From positions 1 to 40,569 of the forward strand of contig JAPTVL010000198.1 in assembly GCA_028065725.1 (NCBI GenBank): a DNA stretch of 40,569 nt, given 5' to 3'. The position numbers were made by a program, and so were the translations under genes. Below the pieces are notes generated by a model. That model was not told where the DNA came from. It saw nothing but the letters and a program-made list of their open reading frames with translations, and did not search any database. This document shows, in pieces, positions 32,254 to 40,569 of this stretch (position 1 is the stretch's first letter; each line of letters starts with the position of its first letter). This stretch comes from Betaproteobacteria bacterium. Lineage in GTDB: Bacteria > Pseudomonadota > Gammaproteobacteria > Burkholderiales > Rhodocyclaceae.

Positions 32254-33525
32254 TTATCGGACCAGCGGGCCCCATGCCGGTTCCCGCACGTCGGCGGCCT
32301 GCACGGAAAGTTTCTGCTTGACCCGGCCGTCGCTGGAGACGGCCGCCAGCACGCCGCGCCCGCCGATTTCGGTGGCATAGAGGATCATGCGGCCGTTGGG
32401 GGCGAAACTCGGCGATTCATCCTTGGTCGAGTCGGTCAGGATCTGGGTCTGCCTGGTCGCCAGGTCCATCAGCGCCAGCTGGAAGCGGCCGCCGTTCCTG
32501 GCGATGTAGGCGAGGCTCTTGCCGTCCGGCGAGAGACGCGGCGTGACGTTGTAGTTGCCCTCGAAGGTGACCCGTTCCGCCGTGCCGCCGGAGCTGGCGA
32601 TGCGGTAGATCTGCGGGCTGCCGCCGCGGTCCGACGTGAAGTAGATGAACTGGCCGTCGGGCGACCAGCGCGGCTCGGTGTCGATGCCCGAAGACGTCGC
32701 GATGCGCGTCACGCCGCTGCCGTCGGCATTGACGATATACAGTTGCGAACCGCCGTCCTTGGTCAGCACCACGGCCAGCTGCTTGCCGCTGGGCGACCAG
32801 GCGGGTGCCGAATTGGAGCCCTTGAAGTTGGCGGCGACATGGCGCCTGCCGCTGGCCAGATCGTGCACATAGACCACCGGCTTCTTCGCCTCGAAGGAGA
32901 CATAGGCCAGCTTGCCGCCGTCGGGCGACCAGGTCGGCGAGATGATCGGCTCGCGCGAGGCCAGCGCGGCCTGGTCGTTGCTGCCGTCGGCATCGGCGAT
33001 CTTCAGCTCGTAGCGGCCGGTGCTCTTGACCACATAGGCGATGCGCGTGGAGAACACGCCGGGTTCGCCGGTGAGCTTTTCGTAGATGAAATCGGCGATG
33101 CGATGGGCCGTCGCGCGCAGCTGGACGCCGGTGTGCAGGAAGGCCGGATTGCCCAGCACGGCTTGTTTTTGCACGTCGGAGAGGCGCACCCGGGTTTCGT
33201 AACGGCCGTCGGCGGCGGTGGCGATGCTGCCGCCGGCCACGGCGTCCGCACCACGCGACTTGAGATCTTCGAAAGGCGGCGTGGCGCTGTCGGCCAAGGG
33301 AGCGCCGGCATCGACCAGGCGGAACAGGCCGCTGCGTTCGAGATCGGCGCGCACCACCGAGGCCAGGGCCTGGGCGACGATGCGTTCGCCGGTGAAGTCG
33401 GCAATCGCTACCGGCAACCGGTTGGCGCCGGCGCCGGTGATTTCGACCGTGAGCTGCGCCCGGACGGCAGGCGAGCTCAGCGCCAGAAGCGTGGCGCAGG
33501 CAAGGGCAAGACGTTGAAATTTCAT
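32254..33525 (-). CDS. tolB: Tol-Pal system protein TolB
   Basis: TolB is a periplasmic beta-propeller that shuttles between TolA and Pal. The 423-residue product has a signal peptide (about 1-23, ending AVRA). An N-terminal alpha/beta domain follows to about residue 165, then repeated propeller blades with WSPDGGKLAYVSFE, WSPSGKQLAVV, WSPDGQFIYFTSDRGG and LSPDGKSLAYIARNGG. It follows tolA by 39 bp in the order tolQ-tolR-tolA-tolB-pal. Confidence 0.97.
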   Translation of the reverse strand: MKFQRLALACATLLALSSPAVRAQLTVEITGAGANRLPVAIADFTGERIVAQALASVVRADLERSGLFRLVDAGAPLADSATPPFEDLKSRGADAVAGGSIATAADGRYETRVRLSDVQKQAVLGNPAFLHTGVQLRATAHRIADFIYEKLTGEPGVFSTRIAYVVKSTGRYELKIADADGSNDQAALASREPIISPTWSPDGGKLAYVSFEAKKPVVYVHDLASGRRHVAANFKGSNSAPAWSPSGKQLAVVLTKDGGSQLYIVNADGSGVTRIATSSGIDTEPRWSPDGQFIYFTSDRGGSPQIYRIASSGGTAERVTFEGNYNVTPRLSPDGKSLAYIARNGGRFQLALMDLATRQTQILTDSTKDESPSFAPNGRMILYATEIGGRGVLAAVSSDGRVKQKLSVQAADVREPAWGPLVR

Positions 33526-33564
33526 CGGACTGATTATAACGCCTCAGCCGGGGGTGCTCCGGCG

Positions 33565-34305
33565 TCAGTCGTCCAGGGGACGGAAGCGCAGTTCCAGCGA
33601 GCGCTCGAACAGATCGACCGGTTGCGGCTTGGGCAGCGGATTGGACTTGAGGATCGCACGCTCGATGGCGGCGTCGAGCGCGGCATGGCCCGAGGAACGC
33701 TTGAGGCGCACGGTGACGATTTCGCCGCTGGGCAGTTGCGTGACCTCGAATATCGCTTCCGGATTGCCCTTGATTTCGGGCGGTACCACGATGTTGCCGC
33801 GAATCTTGCCGCGAATGCGGCCGAGATAATCCGCCATGGCCTTGCTGCGTGCCGCGCTGGCCTGCGCCGCCTGCGTCTTGGCGTACTCCTGCGCGGCGCT
33901 GTCGGCCTGTTTGCGCTGCGTCAGCTGCTCGGTTTCGCGCCTGAGCTGTTCCTGGAAGGGGTCGACGCGCGGCGGCGTTGCCACTTTAGGCGGCGGTTTG
34001 GGCTTTTCCTTTTCCTTGAGTGCGATGTCGGACTTCGGCGGTGGTTTTACCGGCTCGGGTTTCGGCTCCGGCTTCGGTGGAGGCGGCTCGACAGTCGGCG
34101 CCGGCGGCACGGCGGCCGGGGCGGCAACCGGCTCCGGCGTGGCGCGCACCAGTTCGACCTCGACCACATCGGTGGCCTTGGTCTGCCAGCGCACGCCGTA
34201 GAACAGGAAGCCGGCCAGCAGCAGATGCACGGCAACTGCGAGGATGATGGAAATGCGCTTGCCGGCCTTGTTGCGCGGCGGCAGGATGGGCGAATCCGTG
34301 CTCAC
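33565..34305 (-). CDS. tolA: Cell envelope integrity protein TolA
   Basis: TolA spans the periplasm and couples TolQR proton-motive energy to Pal. The 246-residue product has one N-terminal helix (about 14-34, SIILAVAVHLLLAGFLFYG). A Pro/Lys/Glu-rich stretch follows (about 50-115, with PPPPKPEPKPEPVKPPPK), then a short Gln/Ala-rich helix. The C-terminal TonB-like domain contains GNIVVPPEIKGNPEAIFEV. It is shorter than enterobacterial TolA because helical domain II is reduced. The GTG at 34305 overlaps the tolR stop (GTGA). Confidence 0.93.
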   Translation of the reverse strand: MSTDSPILPPRNKAGKRISIILAVAVHLLLAGFLFYGVRWQTKATDVVEVELVRATPEPVAAPAAVPPAPTVEPPPPKPEPKPEPVKPPPKSDIALKEKEKPKPPPKVATPPRVDPFQEQLRRETEQLTQRKQADSAAQEYAKTQAAQASAARSKAMADYLGRIRGKIRGNIVVPPEIKGNPEAIFEVTQLPSGEIVTVRLKRSSGHAALDAAIERAILKSNPLPKPQPVDLFERSLELRFRPLDD

Positions 34306-34718
34306 TTGCCGGTGGCCGCGGGTTGCACCAGCAGGCCGATCTTCGCCACCTGCTGGCGTTGCAATTCGTCCATGACGCCCAGCACCACTTCGTACTTGAC
34401 GCCGCGGTCGCCGGCGATCAGCACCGCCTGCTGCGGATTGGCCGCCTGCGCCTCCTTGATGCGGCCGGCCAGGGCGGCGCGCGCCACGACCTGCTCCGCG
34501 CCGCCCTTGGAGCGGTCGCGCAGCGCCAGCGAGGCATCGGCCTTGATGATGACTTCCAGCGGCGCCACCGGCGGCTGGCTGCTCTTGCCGACACTGGGCA
34601 GGTCGACGCTGCCGGTCTGGATCAGCGGCGCGGTGACCATGAAGATGACCAGCAGCACCAGCATCACGTCGATGTAAGGCACGACGTTGATCTCGTTCAT
34701 GAGACGCCGCTGTCTCAT
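34302..34718 (-). CDS. tolR: Tol-Pal system protein TolR
   Basis: TolR forms the proton channel with TolQ. The 138-residue ExbD-family product has one membrane helix with the essential Asp in NVVPYIDVMLVLLVIFMVTA (about residues 11-30). A periplasmic domain follows with VLIAGDRGVKYEVVLGVMDEL. The start overlaps the tolQ stop by four bases, and the stop overlaps the tolA start. Confidence 0.96.
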   Translation of the reverse strand: MRQRRLMNEINVVPYIDVMLVLLVIFMVTAPLIQTGSVDLPSVGKSSQPPVAPLEVIIKADASLALRDRSKGGAEQVVARAALAGRIKEAQAANPQQAVLIAGDRGVKYEVVLGVMDELQRQQVAKIGLLVQPAATGK

Positions 34719-35392
34719 CGTGTCTGCCGCTGCAGGATGTTGGAGAACTCTTCCATGAAGCTCTCGAAGCGCACCGCGACGCGATCCACGTCATGGGCGA
34801 AACGGTTGTAGGCGATCACGGCCGGGATCGCGGCGAAGAGGCCGATGGCGGTGGCCACCAGCGCTTCGGCGATGCCGGGAGCGACCGCCGACAGCGTTGC
34901 CGTGCTCATGTTGGCCAGGCCGCGGAAGGCGTGCATGATGCCCCACACGGTGCCGAACAGGCCGACATAGGGCGAAACCGAGCCGACCGAGGCGAGGAAG
35001 GCGAGGTGGGCCTCGAGGTCGTCGATTTCGCGCTGGCAGGTGGCACGCATGGCGCGCCGCGCGCCGTCCACCACGGTGGCCGGGTCGAGCGTCTTCTGTC
35101 CGCGCAGCTTGGCGAACTCGCGGTAGCCGGCCTCGAAGATGCGTTCCAGCGCGCCGGTCTGGTGGCGGTTGTTGACCGCGCTCTGGTACAGCGCGTTGAG
35201 GTCGCCGCCGCTCCAGAAATCCCGTTCGAACTTGTCCGTCTTGGTCCTGGCGTCGCGGATCGCGAAGGCCTTGCGAAAGATCCAGTACCAGGACGTCAGC
35301 GATACCAGCGTCAGCAGCAGCATCACCAGCTTGACCACCAGGCTGGCGTGGATGATGAGTTCGATGATGGACAGGTCTTGGGTGATATTCAT
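34715..35392 (-). CDS. tolQ: Tol-Pal system protein TolQ
   Basis: TolQ is the ExbB/MotA-like proton-channel subunit. The 225-residue product has three membrane helices: about 15-37, and a C-terminal pair around 135-157 and 168-190. The conserved VGSVSPYVGLFGTVWGIMHAF and TAIGLFAAIPAVIAYNRF segments are in the C-terminal pair. It overlaps ybgC upstream (ATGA) and tolR downstream. Confidence 0.97.
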   Translation of the reverse strand: MNITQDLSIIELIIHASLVVKLVMLLLTLVSLTSWYWIFRKAFAIRDARTKTDKFERDFWSGGDLNALYQSAVNNRHQTGALERIFEAGYREFAKLRGQKTLDPATVVDGARRAMRATCQREIDDLEAHLAFLASVGSVSPYVGLFGTVWGIMHAFRGLANMSTATLSAVAPGIAEALVATAIGLFAAIPAVIAYNRFAHDVDRVAVRFESFMEEFSNILQRQTR

Positions 35393-35804
35393 CGTGAAGG
35401 TTCCGACAGGGCCGACAGTTGTTGGTGCAGGGCACGCGGCATCGGCAGCGGCCGGCCGGCGGCCGGATCGATGCAGGCAATGCGTATTTTCGCATCAAGC
35501 AGCAGCTCGTGGTCGCGCACGATACGCTGGGCGAAGCTCAGCTGCGCGCGGCCGAGCGAGGCAATCGCGGTTTCCACCGTGAGCAGGTCGTCGAGCCGCG
35601 CCGGCTTGAGGAATTCGGCGCTGGCCGAGCGTACCGCGAAGGCGATGCCCTCCTGCATCAGGGCATGCTGGTCGTGGCCGAGGCTGCGCAGGAATTCGGT
35701 GCGGCCGCGTTCGAGGAAGCGAAAGTAGTTGGCGTAATAGACGATGCCGGCGGCATCGGTGTCTTCGTAGTAGATCCGCACATTGAGTACGGCGGAAAGA
35801 GGTG

Positions 35805-35808
<4 letters not shown>
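35389..35808 (-). CDS. ybgC: Tol-Pal-associated acyl-CoA thioesterase YbgC
   Basis: YbgC is a hotdog-fold thioesterase regularly encoded before tolQ. It hydrolyses acyl-CoA thioesters; its link to envelope function is not clear. The 139-residue product has [20 protein letters not shown] with the catalytic Asp (DTDAAG), then [16 protein letters not shown] chose the ATG at 35808, which overlaps the ruvB stop (ATGA), over a TTG at 35817. Confidence 0.95.
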
Positions 35809-36866
<1,058 letters not shown>

Positions 36867-36900
36867 GCGGACAGTTTAGCCGAGGCGGGCCGGCGCTGCC

Positions 36901-37497
36901 TCAGGAGGACTTGGAGAGCAGCTTGAGCGCGGCGCGGATGCCGTCGGACACGGAAACGTCGGGCGCCAGCGCCTTCATCGCCGAGACTGCCTCGCGTTCG
37001 TTGTAGCCGAGCGCCAGCAGCGCGTTCATGATATCGGCGGCGCTGTCGTTCGCCGTCTCGCCGGCGCCGACTCTCGTGCCGCCGCCGGCCAGGGTTTTCG
37101 GCAGCCGGTCGCGCAGTTCCAGCAGCAGGCGTTCGGCAGTTTTCTTGCCGATGCCCGGCACCTTGGTCAGGCGTCCGGCGTCCTGCAGCGTGACCGCCTG
37201 CGCCAGTTCGGCCACCGACATGCCCGAGAGCACGGCCAGCGCGGTGCGCGCGCCGATGCCGGAAATCTTCAGCAGCTGGCGGAAGGCGGCGCGCTCGTCG
37301 GGCGAAGCGAAGCCGTAGAGGAAATGGCCGTCCTCGCGCACGATCAGGTGCGTATGCAGCGAGACTTTCTCGCCAGTCGCCGGCAGGTTGTAGAAGGTGC
37401 TCATCGGCACATCGACTTCATAGCCGAGGCCATGCACATCCACGGTGATGGACGGTGGATTCTTTTCGACGAGGATTCCGGTGAGGCGGCCGATCAT
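36901..37497 (-). CDS. ruvA: Holliday junction branch migration protein RuvA
   Basis: RuvA is the tetrameric junction-binding subunit. The 198-residue product has an N-terminal OB domain ([21 protein letters not shown]). A helix-hairpin-helix domain follows with [19 protein letters not shown] and [19 protein letters not shown]. The C-terminal RuvB-binding domain has [19 protein letters not shown] chose the ATG at 37497, the family start, over an ATG at 37515. A glycosyltransferase gene, rather than ruvC, lies 10 bp upstream. Confidence 0.97.
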   Translation of the reverse strand: MIGRLTGILVEKNPPSITVDVHGLGYEVDVPMSTFYNLPATGEKVSLHTHLIVREDGHFLYGFASPDERAAFRQLLKISGIGARTALAVLSGMSVAELAQAVTLQDAGRLTKVPGIGKKTAERLLLELRDRLPKTLAGGGTRVGAGETANDSAADIMNALLALGYNEREAVSAMKALAPDVSVSDGIRAALKLLSKSS

Positions 37498-37507
37498 GAC
37501 GTTTCCT

Positions 37508-38695
37508 TCATTCAAGCAGTTCAGAGATGCGCCGCACCAGGTTGCCGATCACCGCCTGCTGGTCGAAGGCGGCGTACTTGGCGGCAAAGGCGCGCGCGTT
37601 GTCGCGCCAGGCCGGCTTGGCCAGCAGATCGGCCAGCATCGCGGCGAGGTCGCCCGCCGGCTGCTCCGGATTCACCATGCGGCCGGCGCCCATTTCCTCG
37701 ACCCGGCGCGCCACCAGGAACTGCTCCAGATGCCCGGGCAGCAGCAGCAGCGGTTTGCCGGCGAGCAGGAAGGCGGTGGTGGTGGCGAGGCTGGCGTAGG
37801 TCACCGCAAGATCCGCTTCGCGCGTCATCTGCGCGATGTCGGCGGGATGGTCGAGAAAGCGCATATGGGGCGCGGCAAAGCGCGCGGCCAGTGCCGGCGG
37901 CAGGTTCGGGAAGTAAATCGCCGTTGCCTGCCCGAGAGCGCGCAGGGCGCCCAGCACCGCCGCGTGGTGCGGACTCTCGGCGCGCAGGTAGGCGAAGATG
38001 CGCTGGTCGCCTCCCGTCGGCCATGCCACCGGCTGGCCGGCACCGGCGCTGGGCAGGCTGCCCCAGTAGCGGGCCGGGCCGCGTTCGGCATAGTGGTCGA
38101 GTTCGGGAAAGCTCACCAGCGCCTCTTCGGCCACATCGAACAAGTCGGCCAGACGCGGCAGCGGTGCACAGCCGTAACGGGTCAGCACCGTATTCACGGC
38201 AGACAGCGCGGCGGAGTCGAGCTGGCGCACGGTCTGCTCGGGCACCGGCGCCCAGGGGCGCATGCTGGGCAGCGGGCTGCAGCGCGGCGGAACGGTGAAG
38301 CCATTGGAAAACAGCATGACCGGAATGCCGAGGCTGCGCGCCGCGAGCACGGCCGTCGGCGCGTGGTCGGCCAGCACCAGGCGGGCGCCGGTCAGGCGCA
38401 TGGCTTCGCGCCAGCCGCCGACCAGGCCGAACAGGGCACGCGCATCGCCGTAGCCGAAGCGCAGCAGGATGTCGGCATAAGTCAGCGGCGGACCCGGGCG
38501 ACTGACTTCGGGCAGGGTCGGCGCGGCCAGCCAGGTGAAGCCTTCGCTGGCCAGGAAATCGCCGACCACGGCTGGCTGCGTCACCATCCAATGCACGTCG
38601 TGACCTTGTTCGCGCAGAGTGCGCGCCAGCGGCAGGAAGACCCCCATGTGACCGAGTCCCGCGCCGAATTCCCAGGCGTACAGGATCGATGCCAT
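37508..38695 (-). CDS. GT1-like glycosyltransferase between ruvC and ruvA
   Basis: The 395-residue protein has the two-domain GT-B outline of UDP-glycosyltransferases. The N-terminal domain begins [20 protein letters not shown] and has [20 protein letters not shown]. The C-terminal nucleotide-sugar domain has [21 protein letters not shown], followed by [32 protein letters not shown], which resembles the GT1 donor-binding end. No signal peptide or membrane helix is evident. Donor and acceptor are unknown. It is embedded in the ruv operon: its ATG overlaps the ruvC stop by one base (TGATG), and it ends 10 bp before ruvA, so it is cotranslated with DNA-repair genes. Confidence 0.88.
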   Translation of the reverse strand: MASILYAWEFGAGLGHMGVFLPLARTLREQGHDVHWMVTQPAVVGDFLASEGFTWLAAPTLPEVSRPGPPLTYADILLRFGYGDARALFGLVGGWREAMRLTGARLVLADHAPTAVLAARSLGIPVMLFSNGFTVPPRCSPLPSMRPWAPVPEQTVRQLDSAALSAVNTVLTRYGCAPLPRLADLFDVAEEALVSFPELDHYAERGPARYWGSLPSAGAGQPVAWPTGGDQRIFAYLRAESPHHAAVLGALRALGQATAIYFPNLPPALAARFAAPHMRFLDHPADIAQMTREADLAVTYASLATTTAFLLAGKPLLLLPGHLEQFLVARRVEEMGAGRMVNPEQPAGDLAAMLADLLAKPAWRDNARAFAAKYAAFDQQAVIGNLVRRISELLE

Positions 38696-39240
38696 CAGAC
38701 CAGTCGTCCATTGCGCATGCGTTTGCCCAGGGTGGACAGCGCCCCCATGCCCTGGCCGCCATGGGCGTGGGCAATGGCGCAGGCCAGCGCGTCGGCGGCG
38801 TCGGCGCTGGGCGTTCCGGGCAGATTGAGCAGGCGCGCGACCATGGCCTGGACCTGTTCCTTCGCCGCCTTGCCGTGGCCGACTACCGCCTGCTTGACCT
38901 GCAGTGCGGTGTATTCCGCGACCGGCAGGTTCGCCGTGACCAGCGCGGCGATCGCCGCACCGCGCGCCTGGCCGAGCAGCAGCGTGGATTGCGGATTGAC
39001 ATTGACGAAGACAATTTCGACCGCCGCCTGCTGCGGCTGGTAGGTGGCGACGATCTCGACCAGGCCGTCGAGGATGGTCTTGATGCGCTGCGGCAGGCTG
39101 CCCTCGGCATCGGTCTTGACGCAACCGCTGGCGACATAGGCAAGGGAGTTGCCGGACTTGTCAATAACGCCGAAGCCGGTCGAGCGCAGCCCCGGGTCAA
39201 TGCCGAGGATGCGGATGGGAGTGGCTGACGCAGGCTTCAT
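38695..39240 (-). CDS. ruvC: Crossover junction endodeoxyribonuclease RuvC
   Basis: RuvC is the Holliday-junction resolvase. The 181-residue product has [18 protein letters not shown] with the first catalytic Asp, [22 protein letters not shown] with the catalytic Glu, and the C-terminal acidic pair in [16 protein letters not shown]. The ATG at 39240 overlaps the stop of the EamA gene (ATGA). In many relatives ruvC is followed directly by ruvA; here a glycosyltransferase intervenes. Confidence 0.97.
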   Translation of the reverse strand: MKPASATPIRILGIDPGLRSTGFGVIDKSGNSLAYVASGCVKTDAEGSLPQRIKTILDGLVEIVATYQPQQAAVEIVFVNVNPQSTLLLGQARGAAIAALVTANLPVAEYTALQVKQAVVGHGKAAKEQVQAMVARLLNLPGTPSADAADALACAIAHAHGGQGMGALSTLGKRMRNGRLV

Positions 39241-40082
39241 TTCCGCGCAAGATACACGCCCCATACGGCGAGCGCCATGCCGACCAGCGCCATGCCGGCC
39301 AGCCGTTCGTCGAACAGCAGCCAGGCGATCAGGGCGGTGCAGGGCGGCACCAGGTAGAACAGGCTGGCGAGATTCACCGCGCTGCCGCGGCGGATCAGCA
39401 TGTTGAGCAGGGAGATCGCGCCCACCGACAGCACCAGCACCAGCCAGGCCAGGGCGAAGATGAAATCGGGCGCCCACTCGACGCGGAAATCCTCGGTCAG
39501 GCTGACGGCGATCGCCGTGGCAATCGCCGTCGGCAGAAACTGGGCAATGGCCCCGGTGCGCCAGTCGAAGCTGTGACAGAAGCGCTTCTGGTACAGCGTG
39601 CCGACGGTGATGCCGGCGAGTGCCGCGAGTGCCGGCCACAGCGCGTCGAGGCCGAAGCCGCTGCCGAGCTTGCCCGAGACGACCATGGTCACGCCGACGA
39701 AACCCAGCACCAGGCCCAGCCATTGTCGCGCCAGCACCGCTTCCTTCAGCACCCAGCCGGCGCCGACGGCGGTCAGCAGCGGCTGAATGCCCACCACCAG
39801 GCTGGCGACGCCGGCCGGCAGGCCTTTCGAGATGGACATGAAGACGCCGCCGAGGTAGACCCCATGTACCAGCAGGCCGGCGACGCCGATATGAAACCAC
39901 TGCCGCGGATCGCGCGGCCACGGCGCGCGCATCGCCAGCGCCACCAGGGTCATCAGCGCCAGCACCAGCAGGTAGCGGATCAGCAGGAAAGTCAGCGGCT
40001 CGGCGTGCGGCAGACCAAACTTGGCGCCGATGAAGCCGGTACTCCAGAGCAGGACGAACAACAGGGGAATGGAACGGTTCAT
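39237..40082 (-). CDS. EamA (DMT superfamily) transporter
   Basis: The 281-residue inner-membrane protein has ten hydrophobic helices arranged as two EamA repeats. The first begins [26 protein letters not shown]; the second begins near [20 protein letters not shown]. Members export small metabolites such as amino acids, but the substrate cannot be told from sequence. I chose the ATG at 40082 (MNRSIPLLF); an upstream in-frame ATG at 40124 would add 14 residues. It is the first gene of the minus-strand run, and its stop overlaps the ruvC start, a linkage seen in other betaproteobacteria. Confidence 0.9.
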   Translation of the reverse strand: MNRSIPLLFVLLWSTGFIGAKFGLPHAEPLTFLLIRYLLVLALMTLVALAMRAPWPRDPRQWFHIGVAGLLVHGVYLGGVFMSISKGLPAGVASLVVGIQPLLTAVGAGWVLKEAVLARQWLGLVLGFVGVTMVVSGKLGSGFGLDALWPALAALAGITVGTLYQKRFCHSFDWRTGAIAQFLPTAIATAIAVSLTEDFRVEWAPDFIFALAWLVLVLSVGAISLLNMLIRRGSAVNLASLFYLVPPCTALIAWLLFDERLAGMALVGMALAVWGVYLARK

Positions 40083-40193
40083 AAAACGTGGGGTCAAAAA
40101 ATCCAGCTCGCAAGAGTAACCCAATTAACCCAACCGTCGCCCCTGCGCCGCAATGGCGCGGCGCCATGATGGGATGCGATCGACACCGGGGAG

Positions 40194-40442
40194 GTGCCGG
40201 CGCCGGGCAGCGCCGCGCCCGGATTCTGGCTGCCCGACGCCACGGCGGCGGTGGCCCGGCAGTACGGGGCGCTCTCGGACTGGATGGTGGTCAAGGTGGC
40301 GAAGCGCTATACCTTCATCATCGATCCGGTAGGGCGCATCGCCAAGGTCTACCGGTCGATCGATCCCGCGCGCCATTCGCAGGAGATCGTCGCCGAGCTC
40401 AAGGCGCTGCAGGGCAAGGCGACCGCCGACAAGAGCCGTTAA
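40194..40442 (+). pseudogene. Peroxiredoxin (AhpC/TSA, Bcp-like) remnant with the catalytic core deleted
   Basis: An 82-codon frame from a GTG at 40194 fuses two pieces of a peroxiredoxin. The N-terminal strand [14 protein letters not shown] matches the family opening (APDFTLPDA-like). It is joined directly to a C-terminal part [20 protein letters not shown], then YTFIIDPVGRIAKVYRSIDP and a final helix. The roughly 70 residues between them in intact enzymes, including the PxxxT/SxxC active-site segment, are absent. The deletion is in frame and GGGGAG precedes the GTG, so a short protein could still be made, but it cannot be a working peroxidase. An in-frame stop at 40167 bounds it upstream. 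Confidence 0.7.
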
Positions 40443-40538
40443 CAGGCTGTTGAAATTTGACCGAATTCGCGGAGTGCGAACCCAATAACGAACCCATCGA
40501 ATGCGAAACAAGACTGAGCAGATGACATTTCGCATCTC

Positions 40539-40566
40539 GCCTCGATGCGATTCGACGCATCGAGGC
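40539..40566. repeat. Perfect inverted repeat at the right edge
   Basis: GCCTCGATGCG (40539-40549) and CGCATCGAGGC (40556-40566) form an 11-bp perfect stem around the loop ATTCGA. No T-run is visible before the window ends. The stretch 40443-40569 begins CAGGCTGTTGAAATTTGACC and ends AGGCTGT, so the same 7-mer occurs near both ends. CAGGCTGTTGAAA-type sequence is often seen at insertion-sequence ends, but no transposase is in view. Confidence 0.75.
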
Positions 40567-40569
40567 TGT

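Noticed and set aside
32743..34677. 644-codon plus-strand frame opposite tolB, tolA and tolR
   Set aside because: The tol genes are certain, and the translated product is Arg/Leu/Gly-rich noise.

Overview
The window is a GC-rich chromosomal segment of a Gram-negative bacterium, most likely a betaproteobacterium of Rhodocyclales type. This is inferred from gene order and protein character: a coxB-coxA-small assembly protein-cox11-DUF2970-coxC cluster with a convergent twin-transmembrane gene, ftsY-ftsE-ftsX next to rpoH, a CIRCE element in front of rpoH, and ruvCAB running into tol-pal. It is dense housekeeping DNA with many 1-4 bp start/stop overlaps. It holds no rRNA, CRISPR array or complete insertion sequence.

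Layout: (1) 1-1970: a partial nucleotidyltransferase-like gene (minus) divergent from mpl. (2) 2115-10296: an aa3-type cytochrome oxidase locus preceded by a perfect FNR/ANR-type box, with assembly genes (cox11, SURF1-like, an SCO-like CxxxC protein, ctaB, SCO1/SenC), closed by a bidirectional terminator. The heme A synthase gene ctaA is not in the cluster. (3) 10318-14343 (minus): ftsY-ftsE-ftsX, a basic low-complexity protein, and rpoH under a perfect CIRCE operator. (4) 14451-18703: two M16 peptidase subunits, rsmD, coaD and a 2[4Fe-4S] ferredoxin. The second M16 gene carries a palindrome-rich insert of about 141 bp, in frame, just before its signal peptide. (5) 18708-26342: mutM (minus), then a TPR protein, lolB, ispE, tRNA-Gln(TTG), prs, rplY/ctc, pth and ychF, ending in an intrinsic terminator. 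(6) 26343-28750: a small accessory patch with a HicAB-type toxin-antitoxin pair, a membrane PAS sensor with no output domain, and a thioredoxin-like protein. (7) 28820-30254: gluQ and a CoA-binding protein. (8) 30258-40082 (minus): one long, tightly coupled run read as EamA transporter-ruvC-glycosyltransferase-ruvA-ruvB-ybgC-tolQ-tolR-tolA-tolB-pal-cpoB-queE. (9) 40194-40569: a peroxiredoxin remnant lacking its catalytic core, then a perfect 11-bp-arm hairpin at the window edge.

How the genes work together: region 2 builds the terminal oxidase and delivers its copper and heme. Regions 3, 4 and 8 serve membrane-protein targeting, division, outer-membrane integrity and recombination. Region 5 groups translation and precursor supply (tRNA-Gln, L25, peptidyl-tRNA hydrolase, YchF, PRPP synthase, isoprenoid kinase, LolB).

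I did not find a convincing new multi-gene system. The best leads are the in-frame palindromic insert in the M16 gene, the CIRCE-controlled rpoH, the missing ctaA beside an SCO-like protein, the glycosyltransferase between ruvC and ruvA, and the decayed peroxiredoxin beside a hairpin.
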